64,000 nt of DNA, taken from the NCBI GenBank assembly GCA_030604885.1, contig JAUVUZ010000001.1, positions 1 to 64,000 on the forward strand. Reading direction: 5' to 3'. The notes below the pieces were generated by a model. That model was not told the DNA's origin and did no database searches. It was given only the letters and a program-made list of their open reading frames with translations. Position numbers and translations under genes: made by a program. The stretch is from Alphaproteobacteria bacterium. GTDB lineage: Bacteria > Pseudomonadota > Alphaproteobacteria > Rhodospirillales > Rhodospirillaceae. Position 1 is the first letter of the stretch. Every line of letters starts with the position of its first letter. This document shows positions 18,624 through 28,439 of this stretch, in pieces.

Positions 18624-19922
18624 ATGGGCGGAACTGCGGAAGCCGGACTCGACGCCACGCTCGGCGCGGAAATCGAACGGGCGGTGGACGCCCTCCAGGG
18701 CGAGGCGGTGGACCTGCTCTGCGCCCTGGTGCGCGAGAACTCGCAACTCGGCGCCGAGGCGGCCGCCCAGGCGCGGATGGCGGAGACGTTCGCCGGACTG
18801 GGTCTCGAAGTCGACGCGTTCGAGATCGACGAGGCGGCGATCCGCCGCCACCCGGGCTATTCCCCCGCACCGATTTCCTACGCCGGGCGCCGGAACGTGG
18901 TGGGCATCCACCGCCCCGCGGTGACGCGCGGCCGGTCGCTGATCCTCAACGGCCACATCGACGTGGTGCCGCCCGGCGACGAAAGCCGCTGGAGCACGCC
19001 GCCGTTTTCCCCCGCGGTGCGCGACGGCCGCCTCTACGGCCGCGGCGCGGGCGACATGAAGGCGGGCATCGTCGCCTACACCATGGCGTTCAAGGCGCTG
19101 AAAACCCTCGGCTACGCCCCGGCCGCGCCGGTCTACCTGCAATCGGTGGTGGAGGAGGAGTGCACCGGCAACGGCGCGCTCGCCTGCCTGGTGCGGGGCT
19201 ACCGGGCCGACGCGGCGATCATCCCCGAACCCTTCAACCAGACCCTGATGACCGCGCAGATCGGCGTGCTGTGGGCGACCGTGAACGTCACCGGCCTCGC
19301 CGCGCACATGATCGACCGCGGCAAGGGCACCAGCGCCATCGACGCGGCGATGCTGATCGCCGCGCACATGCGGGCGCTGGAGGCGGAGTGGAACGCCGCG
19401 CCGCACCCGGCCTATGCCGCAGTGCCGCACCCGATCAACTTCAACCTCGGCCGCATCGCGGGCGGCGAGTGGACCTCCTCGGTGCCGGAGCGGTGCGAGA
19501 TGCGCTGGCGCCTGAGCTTCTATCCCGGCATCTCCGCCGCCGAGGCGAGCGCGGCGGTGGAGCGGCGCGTCGCCGAGGCGCTGGCCGCCGATCCGCGCCT
19601 CGCGGGTTGCGACGCGCGGGTGACGTGGGAGGGCTTCCAGGCGCCGGGCTTCGAGATCGCGGCGAGCCACCCGATGATGCGCACCCTCGCCGCCGCGCAC
19701 CGTGCGGTCGCCCATGGGCCGGCTCCCGAGATCGCCTGCACCTGCACCACCGACGCACGGTTCTTCAACCTCTACGGCGACACCCCGGCGACCTGCTACG
19801 GACCCGAGGCCACCGCCATCCACACCATCGACGAATCGGTTTCGCTCAAGAGTTTGCGCGACGTCACCGCGGTGCTCGCGATGTTCGTCGCGGCGTGGTG
19901 CGGCCTCGACCGCCGCGTTTGA
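18624..19922 (+). CDS. M20-family (ArgE/DapE-type) deacylase
   Basis: 432 aa. Metal-binding pattern of M20 peptidases: NGHIDVVPPGDESRW, GRGAGDMKAG and VVEEECTGNGA with the catalytic Glu pair. Such enzymes remove N-acyl groups from amino acids or split dipeptides in the cytoplasm. The start is set at ATG 18624 behind GGAGG. GTG 18621 and ATG 18612 are alternatives. It is first in an operon with a peptide importer, so the substrate is probably an imported acylated amino compound. Confidence 0.85.
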   Translation: MGGTAEAGLDATLGAEIERAVDALQGEAVDLLCALVRENSQLGAEAAAQARMAETFAGLGLEVDAFEIDEAAIRRHPGYSPAPISYAGRRNVVGIHRPAVTRGRSLILNGHIDVVPPGDESRWSTPPFSPAVRDGRLYGRGAGDMKAGIVAYTMAFKALKTLGYAPAAPVYLQSVVEEECTGNGALACLVRGYRADAAIIPEPFNQTLMTAQIGVLWATVNVTGLAAHMIDRGKGTSAIDAAMLIAAHMRALEAEWNAAPHPAYAAVPHPINFNLGRIAGGEWTSSVPERCEMRWRLSFYPGISAAEASAAVERRVAEALAADPRLAGCDARVTWEGFQAPGFEIAASHPMMRTLAAAHRAVAHGPAPEIACTCTTDARFFNLYGDTPATCYGPEATAIHTIDESVSLKSLRDVTAVLAMFVAAWCGLDRRV

Positions 19923-19981
19923 GTTCGCGTGCCGGCGGCGTGCCGCCGGATCGACCCCGTGACCACAGGAAAGAGCCAGCC

Positions 19982-21571
19982 ATGAGAGATCCCGTTCGAT
20001 TCTTGCGCCGCGTCGCGGTTGCCGCCGCGCTGGCCTGTGCGCCCCTCGCGGCCCACGCGGAAACCCCGGTGAAGGGCGGCACGCTCACCGCGATCATCCA
20101 GCCCGAGCCGCCGATGCTGGTGATGGGCCTGAACCAGCAGGCCCCCACCCAGACGGTGGCGGGCAAGATCTACGAAAGCCTGCTGACCTACAACTTCGAC
20201 CTCTCGCCGCGCCCGAGCCTGGCGAAAAGCTGGGAGGTTTCGGCGGACGGCCTCACCTACACCTTCCGCCTTCAAGAGGGGGTGAAGTGGCACGACGGCG
20301 CGCCGTTCTCCGCCGAGGACGTGCTGTTCAGCTTCAAGACCTTCCTGCCCGAGACCCATCCGCGCGCCCGCGCCCTGTTCGGCCGCGCCGAAAGCATCGA
20401 GGCCCCCGACGCCGCCACCGTGGTGATCAAGCTGAAGGAGCCGTTCCCGGCGTTCCTCCAGGCCTTCGAGGTTTCGACCACGCCGATCATGCCGAAGCAC
20501 GTCTACGAGGGCACCGACTTCCGCGCCAACCCGAAGAACGCCACGCCGATCGGCACCGGCCCGTTCATGCTCGACAAGTGGGAGAAGGGCAGCTACATCC
20601 GCCTCGTCGCCAACCCGCACTACTGGCAGGCGGGCAAGCCATACCTCAAGGACATCTACTTCAAGATCATCCCCGACGCCGCCTCCCGCGCCCTCGCGCT
20701 CGAGAACGGCGACGTGATGCAGTCGCAGTACAACGACATCGAACCCTTCGACGTCGCCCGGCTGGCGAAGCTCCCCAACCTCACCATGACCAAGAAGGGC
20801 TACGAGTTCGTCGCGCCCTTGATGTGGCTGGAACTCAACACCCGCGTGGCGCCGCTCGACGACAAGCGCTTCCGCCAGGCGATGATGTTCGCCATCGACC
20901 GCGAATTCGTGCGCGACAAGATCTGGTTCGGCCTCGGCCGCGTCGCCACCGGGCCGATCAACTCGGTCACCAAGTATTACGACCCGAACGTGCCGAAATA
21001 CCCCTACGACCCGAAGAAGGCGATCGCGCTGCTGGACGAAATGGGCCTGAAGCCCGGCGCCAACGGCGTGCGCGCCACCATCAAGTTCCTGCCGCTGCCC
21101 TACGGCGAAACCTGGCAGCGCCTCGGCGAATACGTCAAGCAGGCGCTCGGCAAGGTCGGCGTGGCGGTGGAGCTGGAAAGCACCGACGCGGCGGGCTGGG
21201 GCAAGCGCGAGGCGAACTGGGATTTCGACGTCACCGGCAACTTCCTCTACCAGTACGCGGATCCCTCCATCGGCGTTTCCCGCACCTACCTCTCGTCCAA
21301 CATCCGCAAGGGCGTGATGTTCAGCAACACCATGGGCTACGCCAACCCCGAGGTGGACCGGCTGTTCGAGGCCGCCGCCAAGGAGAACGACGCCGCCAAG
21401 CGCCAGGAGATGTATTCCCAGGTGCAGAAGCTGATCGTCGAGGACGTGCCGGTGGCGTGGATGCTGGAAATGGAGTTCCCGACCCTCCTCAACACACGCG
21501 TCCACGACGCCGTCACCACCGCCATCGGCGTCAACGAGACCTACGCCGACGCCTGGGTGTCGCCGAAGTAA
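19982..21571 (+). CDS. ABC transporter substrate-binding protein (family 5)
   Basis: 529 aa. Signal peptide RVAVAAALACAPLAAHA (about 10-26), then a DppA/OppA-type binding protein with GGTLTAIIQPEPPML, SWEVSADGLTYTFRLQEGV, WHDGAPFSAEDVLFS and GTGPFMLDKWEKG. It captures a peptide or other amide solute for the two permeases downstream. The 59-bp gap upstream has no obvious terminator, so it is in the M20 operon. Confidence 0.93.
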   Translation: MRDPVRFLRRVAVAAALACAPLAAHAETPVKGGTLTAIIQPEPPMLVMGLNQQAPTQTVAGKIYESLLTYNFDLSPRPSLAKSWEVSADGLTYTFRLQEGVKWHDGAPFSAEDVLFSFKTFLPETHPRARALFGRAESIEAPDAATVVIKLKEPFPAFLQAFEVSTTPIMPKHVYEGTDFRANPKNATPIGTGPFMLDKWEKGSYIRLVANPHYWQAGKPYLKDIYFKIIPDAASRALALENGDVMQSQYNDIEPFDVARLAKLPNLTMTKKGYEFVAPLMWLELNTRVAPLDDKRFRQAMMFAIDREFVRDKIWFGLGRVATGPINSVTKYYDPNVPKYPYDPKKAIALLDEMGLKPGANGVRATIKFLPLPYGETWQRLGEYVKQALGKVGVAVELESTDAAGWGKREANWDFDVTGNFLYQYADPSIGVSRTYLSSNIRKGVMFSNTMGYANPEVDRLFEAAAKENDAAKRQEMYSQVQKLIVEDVPVAWMLEMEFPTLLNTRVHDAVTTAIGVNETYADAWVSPK

Positions 21572-21583
21572 GACCCCGCAACT

Positions 21584-21625
21584 CGCCCGGCGCGCGGTGC
21601 TCCCGCGCCGCCGCCGGGCGTTTTT
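21584..21625 (+). terminator. Intra-operon terminator/attenuator hairpin
   Basis: Outer arms CGCCCGGC (21584-21591) and GCCGGGCG (21613-21620) plus inner arms GCGCGG/CCGCGC form a long GC hairpin followed directly by TTTTT. It lies between the binding-protein gene and the first permease gene. Partial termination here would keep binding protein in excess, as is common in ABC operons. Confidence 0.7.
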
Positions 21626-21649
21626 CCCCGCGTTCGGAAAGGATCGCCG

Positions 21650-22621
21650 ATGCTCCGCTTCCTCCTCAACCGACTGGCCAAGGCGGCCGTGGTCCTGGGG
21701 GTCGTCGTGGTCCTCAACTTCCTGCTGATCCACGCCGCGCCCGGCGACCCGGCGACGGTGATGGCGGGCGAGGCGGGGGCGGCGGACCAGATGTTCGTGG
21801 ACCAGTTGCGCAAGCAGTTCGGCCTCGACCGGCCGCTCCACGTGCAGCTCGGCACCTACGTCTCCCACATTCTCCAGGGCGATCTCGGCTTCTCCTTCCG
21901 CCAGCAGCGGCCGGTGGCCGACCTGCTGCTGGACCGCCTGCCCGCCACCGTGGTGCTCACCCTTTCGGCCTTCACCCTGGCGCTCGCGGGCGGCATCGCG
22001 CTCGGGCTGCTGGCGGCGGTCAACGTCGGCAAGTGGGCCGACAGCGCCATCACCGTGGTGGCGCTGCTGTCCTACGCCACGCCGATCTACTGGGTGGGGT
22101 TGATGCTGGTGCTGGTGTTCTCGGTCAACCTCGGCTGGCTGCCCGCGTTCGGCTACGAGAGCATCGGCGCGGGCCACGCGGGCCTCGCGCGGATGGGCGA
22201 CATCGCCCGCCACATGATCCTGCCGGTCGCCACCCTCGGGCTGTTCTACATGGCGGTCTACACCCGCATGACCCGCGCCTCGGCGCTCGAGGTTTCCTCG
22301 ATGGATTTCGTCAAGACCGCCCGCGCCAAGGGGCAGAGCGAGTGGCGCATCGTCACCCGCCATGTGCTCAGGAACGCGATCCTGCCGGTGCTCACCGTGG
22401 CCGGGGTGCAGGCGGGGCAGCTGATCGGCGGCTCGATTTTGGTGGAGACGGTGTTCGCCTGGCCCGGCCTCGGGCGGCTCACCTTCGACGCGGTGCTGCA
22501 ACGGGATTATCAGGTGTTGCTCGGGGTGTTCTTCGTCACCTCGGTGCTGGTGGTGGCGTTCAACATCGTCACCGACGTGCTCTACGTGCTCGTCGACCCC
22601 CGGGTGGAGATCGCCAAATGA
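21650..22621 (+). CDS. ABC transporter permease, DppB type
   Basis: 323 aa inner-membrane protein with six predicted spans. The start MLRFLLNRLAKAAVVLGVVV, then AAPGDPATVMAGE, is the DppB/OppB N-terminus, and the EAA loop is visible as SSMDFVKTARAKGQSEWRIV. It pairs with the next permease. The stop overlaps it by 4 bp. Confidence 0.94.
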   Translation: MLRFLLNRLAKAAVVLGVVVVLNFLLIHAAPGDPATVMAGEAGAADQMFVDQLRKQFGLDRPLHVQLGTYVSHILQGDLGFSFRQQRPVADLLLDRLPATVVLTLSAFTLALAGGIALGLLAAVNVGKWADSAITVVALLSYATPIYWVGLMLVLVFSVNLGWLPAFGYESIGAGHAGLARMGDIARHMILPVATLGLFYMAVYTRMTRASALEVSSMDFVKTARAKGQSEWRIVTRHVLRNAILPVLTVAGVQAGQLIGGSILVETVFAWPGLGRLTFDAVLQRDYQVLLGVFFVTSVLVVAFNIVTDVLYVLVDPRVEIAK

Positions 22622-23460
22622 ACCGCGATTTCCTCCACGCCTTCGCCCGCAACAAGGGCGCGGTGCTCGGCCTCGCGATCGTCGGCGCGGTGATCCTGGT
22701 GGCGCTGGCGGCCGACCTGCTGTTCCCCGCCTCGCCGTGGGAGATGGCGGGCGCGCCGTTCGGCCGCCCGCTGGCGGACGGCATGCTGATGGGCACCGAC
22801 ATGTTGGGGCGCGACATCGCCTCGGGCGTCGCCCACGGTGCGCGGGTGTCGCTGCTGATCGGCCTCGCCTCGACCCTGGCGGCGGTGGCGATCGGCGTGC
22901 TGCTGGGCGCGGTGGCGGGCTATTACGGCGGGCGGCTCGACGACCTGCTGATGCGCTTCACCGAGCTGTTCCAGACCATCCCCAACTTCGTGCTGGTGGT
23001 GGTGATCGTCGCGATCTTCACGCCAAGCCTGGTTTCCATCGTCGTCGCCATCGCGCTGGTGAGCTGGGCGCCGCTGGCGCGGCTGGTGCGCGGCGAGTTC
23101 CTGAGCCTGCGCTCGCGCGAGTTCGTGCAGGCGGCGATCACCTGCGGCCAGGGCGACGCCACCATCATCTTCCGCCAGATTCTGCCCAACTGCATGTCGC
23201 CGATCATCGTCTCCGCCTCGCTGATGGTGGCGACGGCGATCCTGCTCGAAAGCTCGCTCTCCTTCCTCGGCCTCGGCGACCCCAACGCGATGAGCTGGGG
23301 GTTCATGGTGGGCAGCGCCCGCACCGTGCTGCGGCAGGCGTGGTGGATGTGCTTCTTCCCCGGCTTCGCGATTCTCCTCACCGTGCTCGGTCTCAACCTG
23401 ATCGGCGAGGGCCTCAACGACGCCTTCAACCCGCGCCTGCGGCGCAAGCGCAAGGCCTGA
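22618..23460 (+). CDS. ABC transporter permease, DppC type
   Basis: 280 aa. It shows the short N-terminal span of DppC proteins, GTDMLGRDIASGVAHGARVS, and an EAA loop in SREFVQAAITCGQGDATII. ATG 22618 is coupled to the upstream stop. It forms the membrane channel with the DppB-type subunit. Confidence 0.94.
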   Translation: MNRDFLHAFARNKGAVLGLAIVGAVILVALAADLLFPASPWEMAGAPFGRPLADGMLMGTDMLGRDIASGVAHGARVSLLIGLASTLAAVAIGVLLGAVAGYYGGRLDDLLMRFTELFQTIPNFVLVVVIVAIFTPSLVSIVVAIALVSWAPLARLVRGEFLSLRSREFVQAAITCGQGDATIIFRQILPNCMSPIIVSASLMVATAILLESSLSFLGLGDPNAMSWGFMVGSARTVLRQAWWMCFFPGFAILLTVLGLNLIGEGLNDAFNPRLRRKRKA

Positions 23461-23463
23461 GCG

Positions 23464-25125
23464 ATGAGCGAAACCCCCGAAATCGCCGAACCCGCCGCGC
23501 CGCTCCTGGAAATCCGGGGCCTGACGGTGGCGCTGCCCGAGGGCGGCGACCGCGCCTTCGCGGTGGAGAAGATCGACTATGTCCTGAACCCGGATGAAAT
23601 CCTCTGCGTCGTCGGCGAAAGCGGCTCGGGCAAGTCGGTGACCGCGCACGCGATCATGGGGCTGCTGCCCAAGCCCGATCTGCGCATCGCCGCGGGCGGC
23701 ATCCTGTTCAAGGGCCGCAACGTGGTGACGATGGCCGAGGCGGAGCAGCGCCGCCTGCGCGGCCACCGCATCGCGATGATCTTCCAGGAGCCGATGACCG
23801 CCCTCAACCCGCTGATGCGCATCGGCGCGCAGATCGAGGAGGCGCTCGAAATCCACACCGACCTCGGCAAGGCCGCGCGCGCGGCGCGGGTGGTGGAGAT
23901 GCTGGCGGCGGTGGGGCTGCCGAACCCGGAGGAGATCCGCAAGAGCTATCCCTTCCGCCTCTCCGGCGGGCAGCGCCAGCGGGTGATGATCGCCATGGCG
24001 CTGGCGCTCAAGCCCGACATCCTGATCGCCGACGAACCCACCACCGCCCTCGACGTCACCACCCAGAAGCAGATCCTCGACCTGATCAAGGCGATCCAGC
24101 GCGAGCGCCGGATGGCGGTGCTGTTCATCACCCACGATTTCGGCGTGGTGGCGGAAATCGCCGACCGCGTCGCGGTGATGCGCCACGGCCGGATCGTCGA
24201 ACTGGGCGCGGCGGAGCAGGTGCTCAACCGGCCGTCCCACCCCTACACCCGCGCCCTGATCGGCGCGCTGCCCCACGGCCGCCCGGCCGACAAGCCCGCG
24301 TTCGCGCCCGCTGCGGCGCCGATCCTGGCGGCGCGGGACGTGCACAAGGTTTACCGCGTCGCCGGAACCCGCGTCGGCGGGCGACGGGAGCTGGTGGTGT
24401 CCGACCACGTGAACCTCGACATCCACCCGGGCGAGACCGTCGGCCTGGTGGGGGAGAGCGGCTCCGGAAAATCGACCCTGGCGCGCACCATCGTCGGCCT
24501 GGTGAAGCCCGACGGCGGCCGCATCGACTTCGCGGGCGCCGATCTGGTGGCGCTGGACCGCGAGGGCTTCCGCCCCTATCGCCGCCACGTGCAGATGGTG
24601 TTCCAGGATCCCTACGCCTCGCTCAACCCGCGCCACACGGTGGGCGACATCGTCGCCCAGGGGCCGGTGGCCTACGGCACGCCGCGCGCCGAGGCGCGCG
24701 CCCGCGCCGCCGAGCTGCTGCGGCTGGTGGGGCTGGAGGACAGCGCCGTGGCGCGCTATCCGCACGAGTTCTCGGGTGGCCAGCGCCAGCGCATTTCCAT
24801 CGCCCGGGCGCTGGCGATGGAACCGAAGCTGCTGATCGCCGACGAGCCGGTCTCGGCCCTCGACGCCTCGGTCCAGGCGCAGGTGCTGAAGCTGCTGGCG
24901 GAGATCAAGGAGCGCCTCGGCCTCGCGATGCTGTTCATCACCCACGACCTGCGCATCGCCGCGGAAATCTGCGACACCGTGGGGGTGATGAAGCTCGGCA
25001 AGCTGGTCGAGATCGGCCCCGCCGCCGAGGTCTTCGGCAGCCCGCGCCACCCCTACACCCGCGCGCTTCTCGACGCCATCCCCGGCCAGGGATGGGCGCC
25101 GCCCCAGGATCACGGAGGATCATGA
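23464..25125 (+). CDS. ABC transporter ATPase with two fused domains (DppD-DppF)
   Basis: 553 aa with two complete nucleotide-binding domains. Domain 1 has GESGSGKSVT, LSGGQRQRVMIA and LIADEPTTALD. Domain 2 has GESGSGKSTLA, FSGGQRQRISIA and LIADEPVSALD. Each is followed by the Opp/Dpp-type HPYTRAL segment. The fusion replaces separate DppD and DppF. It energises the peptide-type importer encoded just upstream. Confidence 0.95.
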   Translation: MSETPEIAEPAAPLLEIRGLTVALPEGGDRAFAVEKIDYVLNPDEILCVVGESGSGKSVTAHAIMGLLPKPDLRIAAGGILFKGRNVVTMAEAEQRRLRGHRIAMIFQEPMTALNPLMRIGAQIEEALEIHTDLGKAARAARVVEMLAAVGLPNPEEIRKSYPFRLSGGQRQRVMIAMALALKPDILIADEPTTALDVTTQKQILDLIKAIQRERRMAVLFITHDFGVVAEIADRVAVMRHGRIVELGAAEQVLNRPSHPYTRALIGALPHGRPADKPAFAPAAAPILAARDVHKVYRVAGTRVGGRRELVVSDHVNLDIHPGETVGLVGESGSGKSTLARTIVGLVKPDGGRIDFAGADLVALDREGFRPYRRHVQMVFQDPYASLNPRHTVGDIVAQGPVAYGTPRAEARARAAELLRLVGLEDSAVARYPHEFSGGQRQRISIARALAMEPKLLIADEPVSALDASVQAQVLKLLAEIKERLGLAMLFITHDLRIAAEICDTVGVMKLGKLVEIGPAAEVFGSPRHPYTRALLDAIPGQGWAPPQDHGGS

Positions 25126-26099
25126 TGCGCATCGCCATCGTCGGCGGCGGCGCGGTCGGCTGCCTGATCGCCGCCCGTCTCGCGCCCCACGCCGAGGTGG
25201 CGCTGGTGGTGCGCCGCGCCGCCGCCGCCGCCGAAATCCGCCGCCACGGCCTCCGCATGACCACCCCCGCCGGGCGCGAGGTGCGGGTGCCGGTGACGGT
25301 GACCGACGACCCCCTCGCCCTCGGCCCGCAGGACCTCGTGGCGGTGTGCGTGAAGGCCTACGCGCTCAAGGGCGTGCTGCACGCGCTGCCGCCCCTCGCC
25401 GGGCCGGAGACGGCGGTGATGCCGGTGGTCAACGGCATTCCCTGGTGGTACCCCACCGCCCAGCCCGCGCCCCTCGCCGGGCGCACCCTCGCCTCGGTGG
25501 ACCCGGACGGCGTGCTGACCGCCAGCCTCGACCCGGCGCGGCTGATCGGCGCGGTCACCTACGTGGCGGTGGAAAGCCAGGGCGACGGCGCGATCCGCCA
25601 CGTCAACGACCAGCGGTTCGTGTTCGGCGATCCGGCGGGGCGGGAAACGCCGCTCTTGCGCGCGGTGACCGGGCTGTTCGCCCGCGCGGGCTTCGAGGCC
25701 CGCGCCACCGCCGACATCCGCTCGGAGATCTGGACCAAGCTGTGGGGCAACCTCGCGTTCAACCCGCTCTCCGTGCTCACCGGCGCGCCGCTCACCACCA
25801 TCTGCACCAACCCCGGCACCCGCGACGTGAGCGCGCGGATGATGGCCGAGGCGCGGGCGGTGGCGGAGCGCCTGGGCGTCACCTTCGGCATGAGCATCGA
25901 CGACCGCATCGCCACCTCGGCGGCGATCGGCGACTTCAAGACCTCGATGCTCCAGGACTACGAGGCGGGCCGACGCCTCGAACTCGAAGCGATCGTCGGC
26001 GCGGCGATCGAACTGGCCGACCTGGTGGGCGTGCCGGTGCCGACCCTGCGCACGATCCACGCGCTCACCGACCTGCGCGCCAACAGCCGCGCGGCATGA
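25122..26099 (+). CDS. Ketopantoate reductase family (PanE/ApbA) enzyme
   Basis: 325 aa. The N-terminal NADPH site is MRIAIVGGGAVGCLIAARL. The middle has the family Lys in CVKAYALKGVLHALPPL and the central TKLWGNLAFNPLSVLTG, and a C-terminal helical domain follows. Typical members reduce 2-dehydropantoate. Here the gene sits between a transporter and two amide hydrolases, so another 2-keto acid is quite possible. The start overlaps the ATPase stop. Confidence 0.8.
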   Translation: MMRIAIVGGGAVGCLIAARLAPHAEVALVVRRAAAAAEIRRHGLRMTTPAGREVRVPVTVTDDPLALGPQDLVAVCVKAYALKGVLHALPPLAGPETAVMPVVNGIPWWYPTAQPAPLAGRTLASVDPDGVLTASLDPARLIGAVTYVAVESQGDGAIRHVNDQRFVFGDPAGRETPLLRAVTGLFARAGFEARATADIRSEIWTKLWGNLAFNPLSVLTGAPLTTICTNPGTRDVSARMMAEARAVAERLGVTFGMSIDDRIATSAAIGDFKTSMLQDYEAGRRLELEAIVGAAIELADLVGVPVPTLRTIHALTDLRANSRAA

Positions 26100-26113
26100 A
26101 GGACGTTTCGACC

Positions 26114-27355
26114 ATGAACCCAGCACACGGCGTCGACGGCGGCCGGTTGTGGCAGTCCCTGATGGAGATGGCGACGGTGGGGCCGATCCCCGGCGGCGGT
26201 TCCGGCCGCCTCGCGCTCACCGATCTTGACGCGGCGGGGCGGGCGTTGTTCTCGCGCTGGTGCGCCGAGGCCGGTCTCGCGCTCGAAACCGACGCCATCG
26301 GCAACCTGTTCGCCCGGCGCGAGGGGCTGGACCCGGCGCTGCCGCCGGTGGTGCTCGGCAGCCACCTCGACACCCAGCCTTCCGGCGGCCGGTTCGACGG
26401 CGTCTACGGCGTGCTCGCGGCGCTCGAGGTGGTGCGCAGCCTGAACGACGCGGGCGAGCGCACCCGCCGCCCCATCGAGATCGCGGTGTGGATGAACGAG
26501 GAGGGGGCGCGCTATTCGCCGCCGATGATGGGGTCCGGGGTGTTCACCGGCCGCTTCACCGCCGCCGAGGTGGAGAACGCCGTCGCCCAGGACGGCGCCC
26601 GCCTGGGCGACGATCTCGACCGCCTGGGCTGGCGCGGGCCGCGCCCGGCGAGCCTCGCCGCCCACCCGATGGCCGCCTATTTCGAGGCGCACATCGAGCA
26701 AGGCCCGGTGCTGGAGGCGGAAGGGCTGGCGTTCGGCGTCGTCACCGGCGCGCGCGGGCAGAGGTGGTTCGACGCGGTGGTGAAGGGGCGCGAGGCCCAC
26801 GCCGGGCCGACGCCGATGCCGCTGCGCAAGGACGCCCTGGTGGCCGCCGCCAAGCTGGTGCTGGAGATCGAGCGGATCGGCGCGGCCCACGGCGCGGAGG
26901 CGTGCGCCACCGTCGGCATTCTCGACGTGGAACCCCACTCGCGCAACGTCATCCCCGGCGTTTGCCGCATGAGCGTGGACCTGCGGCACCCGGAAACCGC
27001 CGAACTCGACGCGATGGCGGCGGAACTGCACGCTGCCGCGCGGGCCTTGGGGCAGAACGGCATCGCCGTGGAGATCGCGGATTTCTGGAGCTTTCCGGTG
27101 ATCCGCTTCGACGACGCCCTGGTGGGCCGGGTGCGGGAGGCGGCGGCCGCGCGCGGCCTGGCGATGCGCGACATCGTCTCGGGCGCGGGGCACGACGCGG
27201 TCTATCTGTCGATGGCGGTGCCCACCGCGATGCTGTTCATCCCGTGCGTCGGCGGCATCAGCCACAACCCGGCGGAGGCGGTGGACCCGGGCCACGCGGC
27301 GACCGGCTGCGCGGTGCTCTACGACGCGGCGCTCGCCACCGCGAACGCGGCTTGA
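26114..27355 (+). CDS. M20 amidase, hydantoinase/carbamoylase type
   Basis: 413 aa. It matches the N-carbamoyl-L-amino-acid hydrolase/allantoate amidohydrolase group. Metal ligands lie in GSHLDTQPSGGRFDGVYGV, MNEEGARYSPPMMGSGVF and AHIEQGPVLE, with SHNPAE near the end. Such enzymes split N-carbamoyl or related amide bonds in the cytoplasm. ATG 26114 has AAGGACG at good distance. ATG 26096, overlapping the previous stop, is the alternative. The substrate is unknown. Confidence 0.85.
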   Translation: MNPAHGVDGGRLWQSLMEMATVGPIPGGGSGRLALTDLDAAGRALFSRWCAEAGLALETDAIGNLFARREGLDPALPPVVLGSHLDTQPSGGRFDGVYGVLAALEVVRSLNDAGERTRRPIEIAVWMNEEGARYSPPMMGSGVFTGRFTAAEVENAVAQDGARLGDDLDRLGWRGPRPASLAAHPMAAYFEAHIEQGPVLEAEGLAFGVVTGARGQRWFDAVVKGREAHAGPTPMPLRKDALVAAAKLVLEIERIGAAHGAEACATVGILDVEPHSRNVIPGVCRMSVDLRHPETAELDAMAAELHAAARALGQNGIAVEIADFWSFPVIRFDDALVGRVREAAAARGLAMRDIVSGAGHDAVYLSMAVPTAMLFIPCVGGISHNPAEAVDPGHAATGCAVLYDAALATANAA

Positions 27356-27365
27356 GGAGGCGGCC

Positions 27366-28439
27366 ATGACCTTGCGCGCGGTGCACCACCCGGATGTGGA
27401 ACGCCACCACCCCGAAGCGTTCTTCAAGCGCGGCCAGATGGTGCCGATGCCCGAGCTGCCGCGCCGCGCCCGCGCCGCGGTGGAACTGCTGGCGGCGCGC
27501 GGCGCGGCCCTCGACATCGCGCCCGACTACGGCCCGGCGCCGCGCGCGGCGGTGCACACGCCGGAACTGCTGGCCTATCTCGAAACCGCCCACGCGCGGT
27601 GGACGGCGCGGCCGGGGTTTTCCGACGTCGTCATCCCCAACGTCTTCCAGGGGCCGGGGATGGGCGGCTACCCCACCGACGTGCTCGGGCAGGCGGGCTA
27701 TCACGCCTCCGACCTTTCCGCGCCGATCTGCGCCGGAACCTGGGCGGCGGCGACGGCGGCGGCGAACGTGGCGACCCACGGCGCGCGCCTCGTCGCGGCG
27801 GGGGAGCGGGCGGTCTACGCCGCCTGCCGCCCGCCCGGGCATCACGCCAGCCGCGACCGCATCGGCGGCTTCTGCTTCCTCAACAACGCCGCCATCGCCG
27901 CCGAGGAGATGCTGGCGCTGTTCGCCGCCCAGGGGCGGCGGCCGCGCGTCGCGATCCTCGACGTCGACGCCCACCACGGCAACGGCACCCAGGAGATCTT
28001 CTGGGAGCGGGAGGACGTGTACTTCGTCTCCCTCCACGCGGACCCGGCCGAGTTCTACCCCTATCTCGCGGGCTATCGCGGCGAGGTGGGGGAGGGGCGC
28101 GGGCGCGGCTACACCCGCAACTATCCCCTGCCGCTCGGCACCTCGGAGGCGGACTACCTCGCCGCCCTCGCCGACGCCCTCGGCCTGATCCGCGCCTACG
28201 GCCCCACCGCCCTGGTGGTGTCGCTCGGCTTCGACATCTACGAAGGCGACCCCTATCGGGGCCTCAAAGTCTCCACTCCCGGCTTCGCCCGCGTCGGCGC
28301 GGCGATCGCGGCGCTCGGCCTGCCCACTCTGCTGGTGCAGGAGGGCGGCTACGCCATCGACGACCTCCAGGCCAATCTCGCCAGCTTCCTCGACGGGTTC
28401 GAGGCGGCGCATACCGAAGGAAACGACACTCATGGTTAA
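27366..28439 (+). CDS. Acetylpolyamine amidohydrolase-like (histone deacetylase family)
   Basis: 357 aa zinc amidohydrolase. Catalytic His pair in PPGHHASRDRIGGFCFLNN, zinc ligands Asp/His in ILDVDAHHGNGTQ and Asp in SLGFDIYEGDPY, and the transition-state Tyr in QEGGYAID. The length and the GFDIYEGDP form are close to bacterial acetylpolyamine amidohydrolases. It likely removes an acetyl or other acyl group from a small amine. The next gene starts inside its last codons. Confidence 0.85.
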   Translation: MTLRAVHHPDVERHHPEAFFKRGQMVPMPELPRRARAAVELLAARGAALDIAPDYGPAPRAAVHTPELLAYLETAHARWTARPGFSDVVIPNVFQGPGMGGYPTDVLGQAGYHASDLSAPICAGTWAAATAAANVATHGARLVAAGERAVYAACRPPGHHASRDRIGGFCFLNNAAIAAEEMLALFAAQGRRPRVAILDVDAHHGNGTQEIFWEREDVYFVSLHADPAEFYPYLAGYRGEVGEGRGRGYTRNYPLPLGTSEADYLAALADALGLIRAYGPTALVVSLGFDIYEGDPYRGLKVSTPGFARVGAAIAALGLPTLLVQEGGYAIDDLQANLASFLDGFEAAHTEGNDTHG

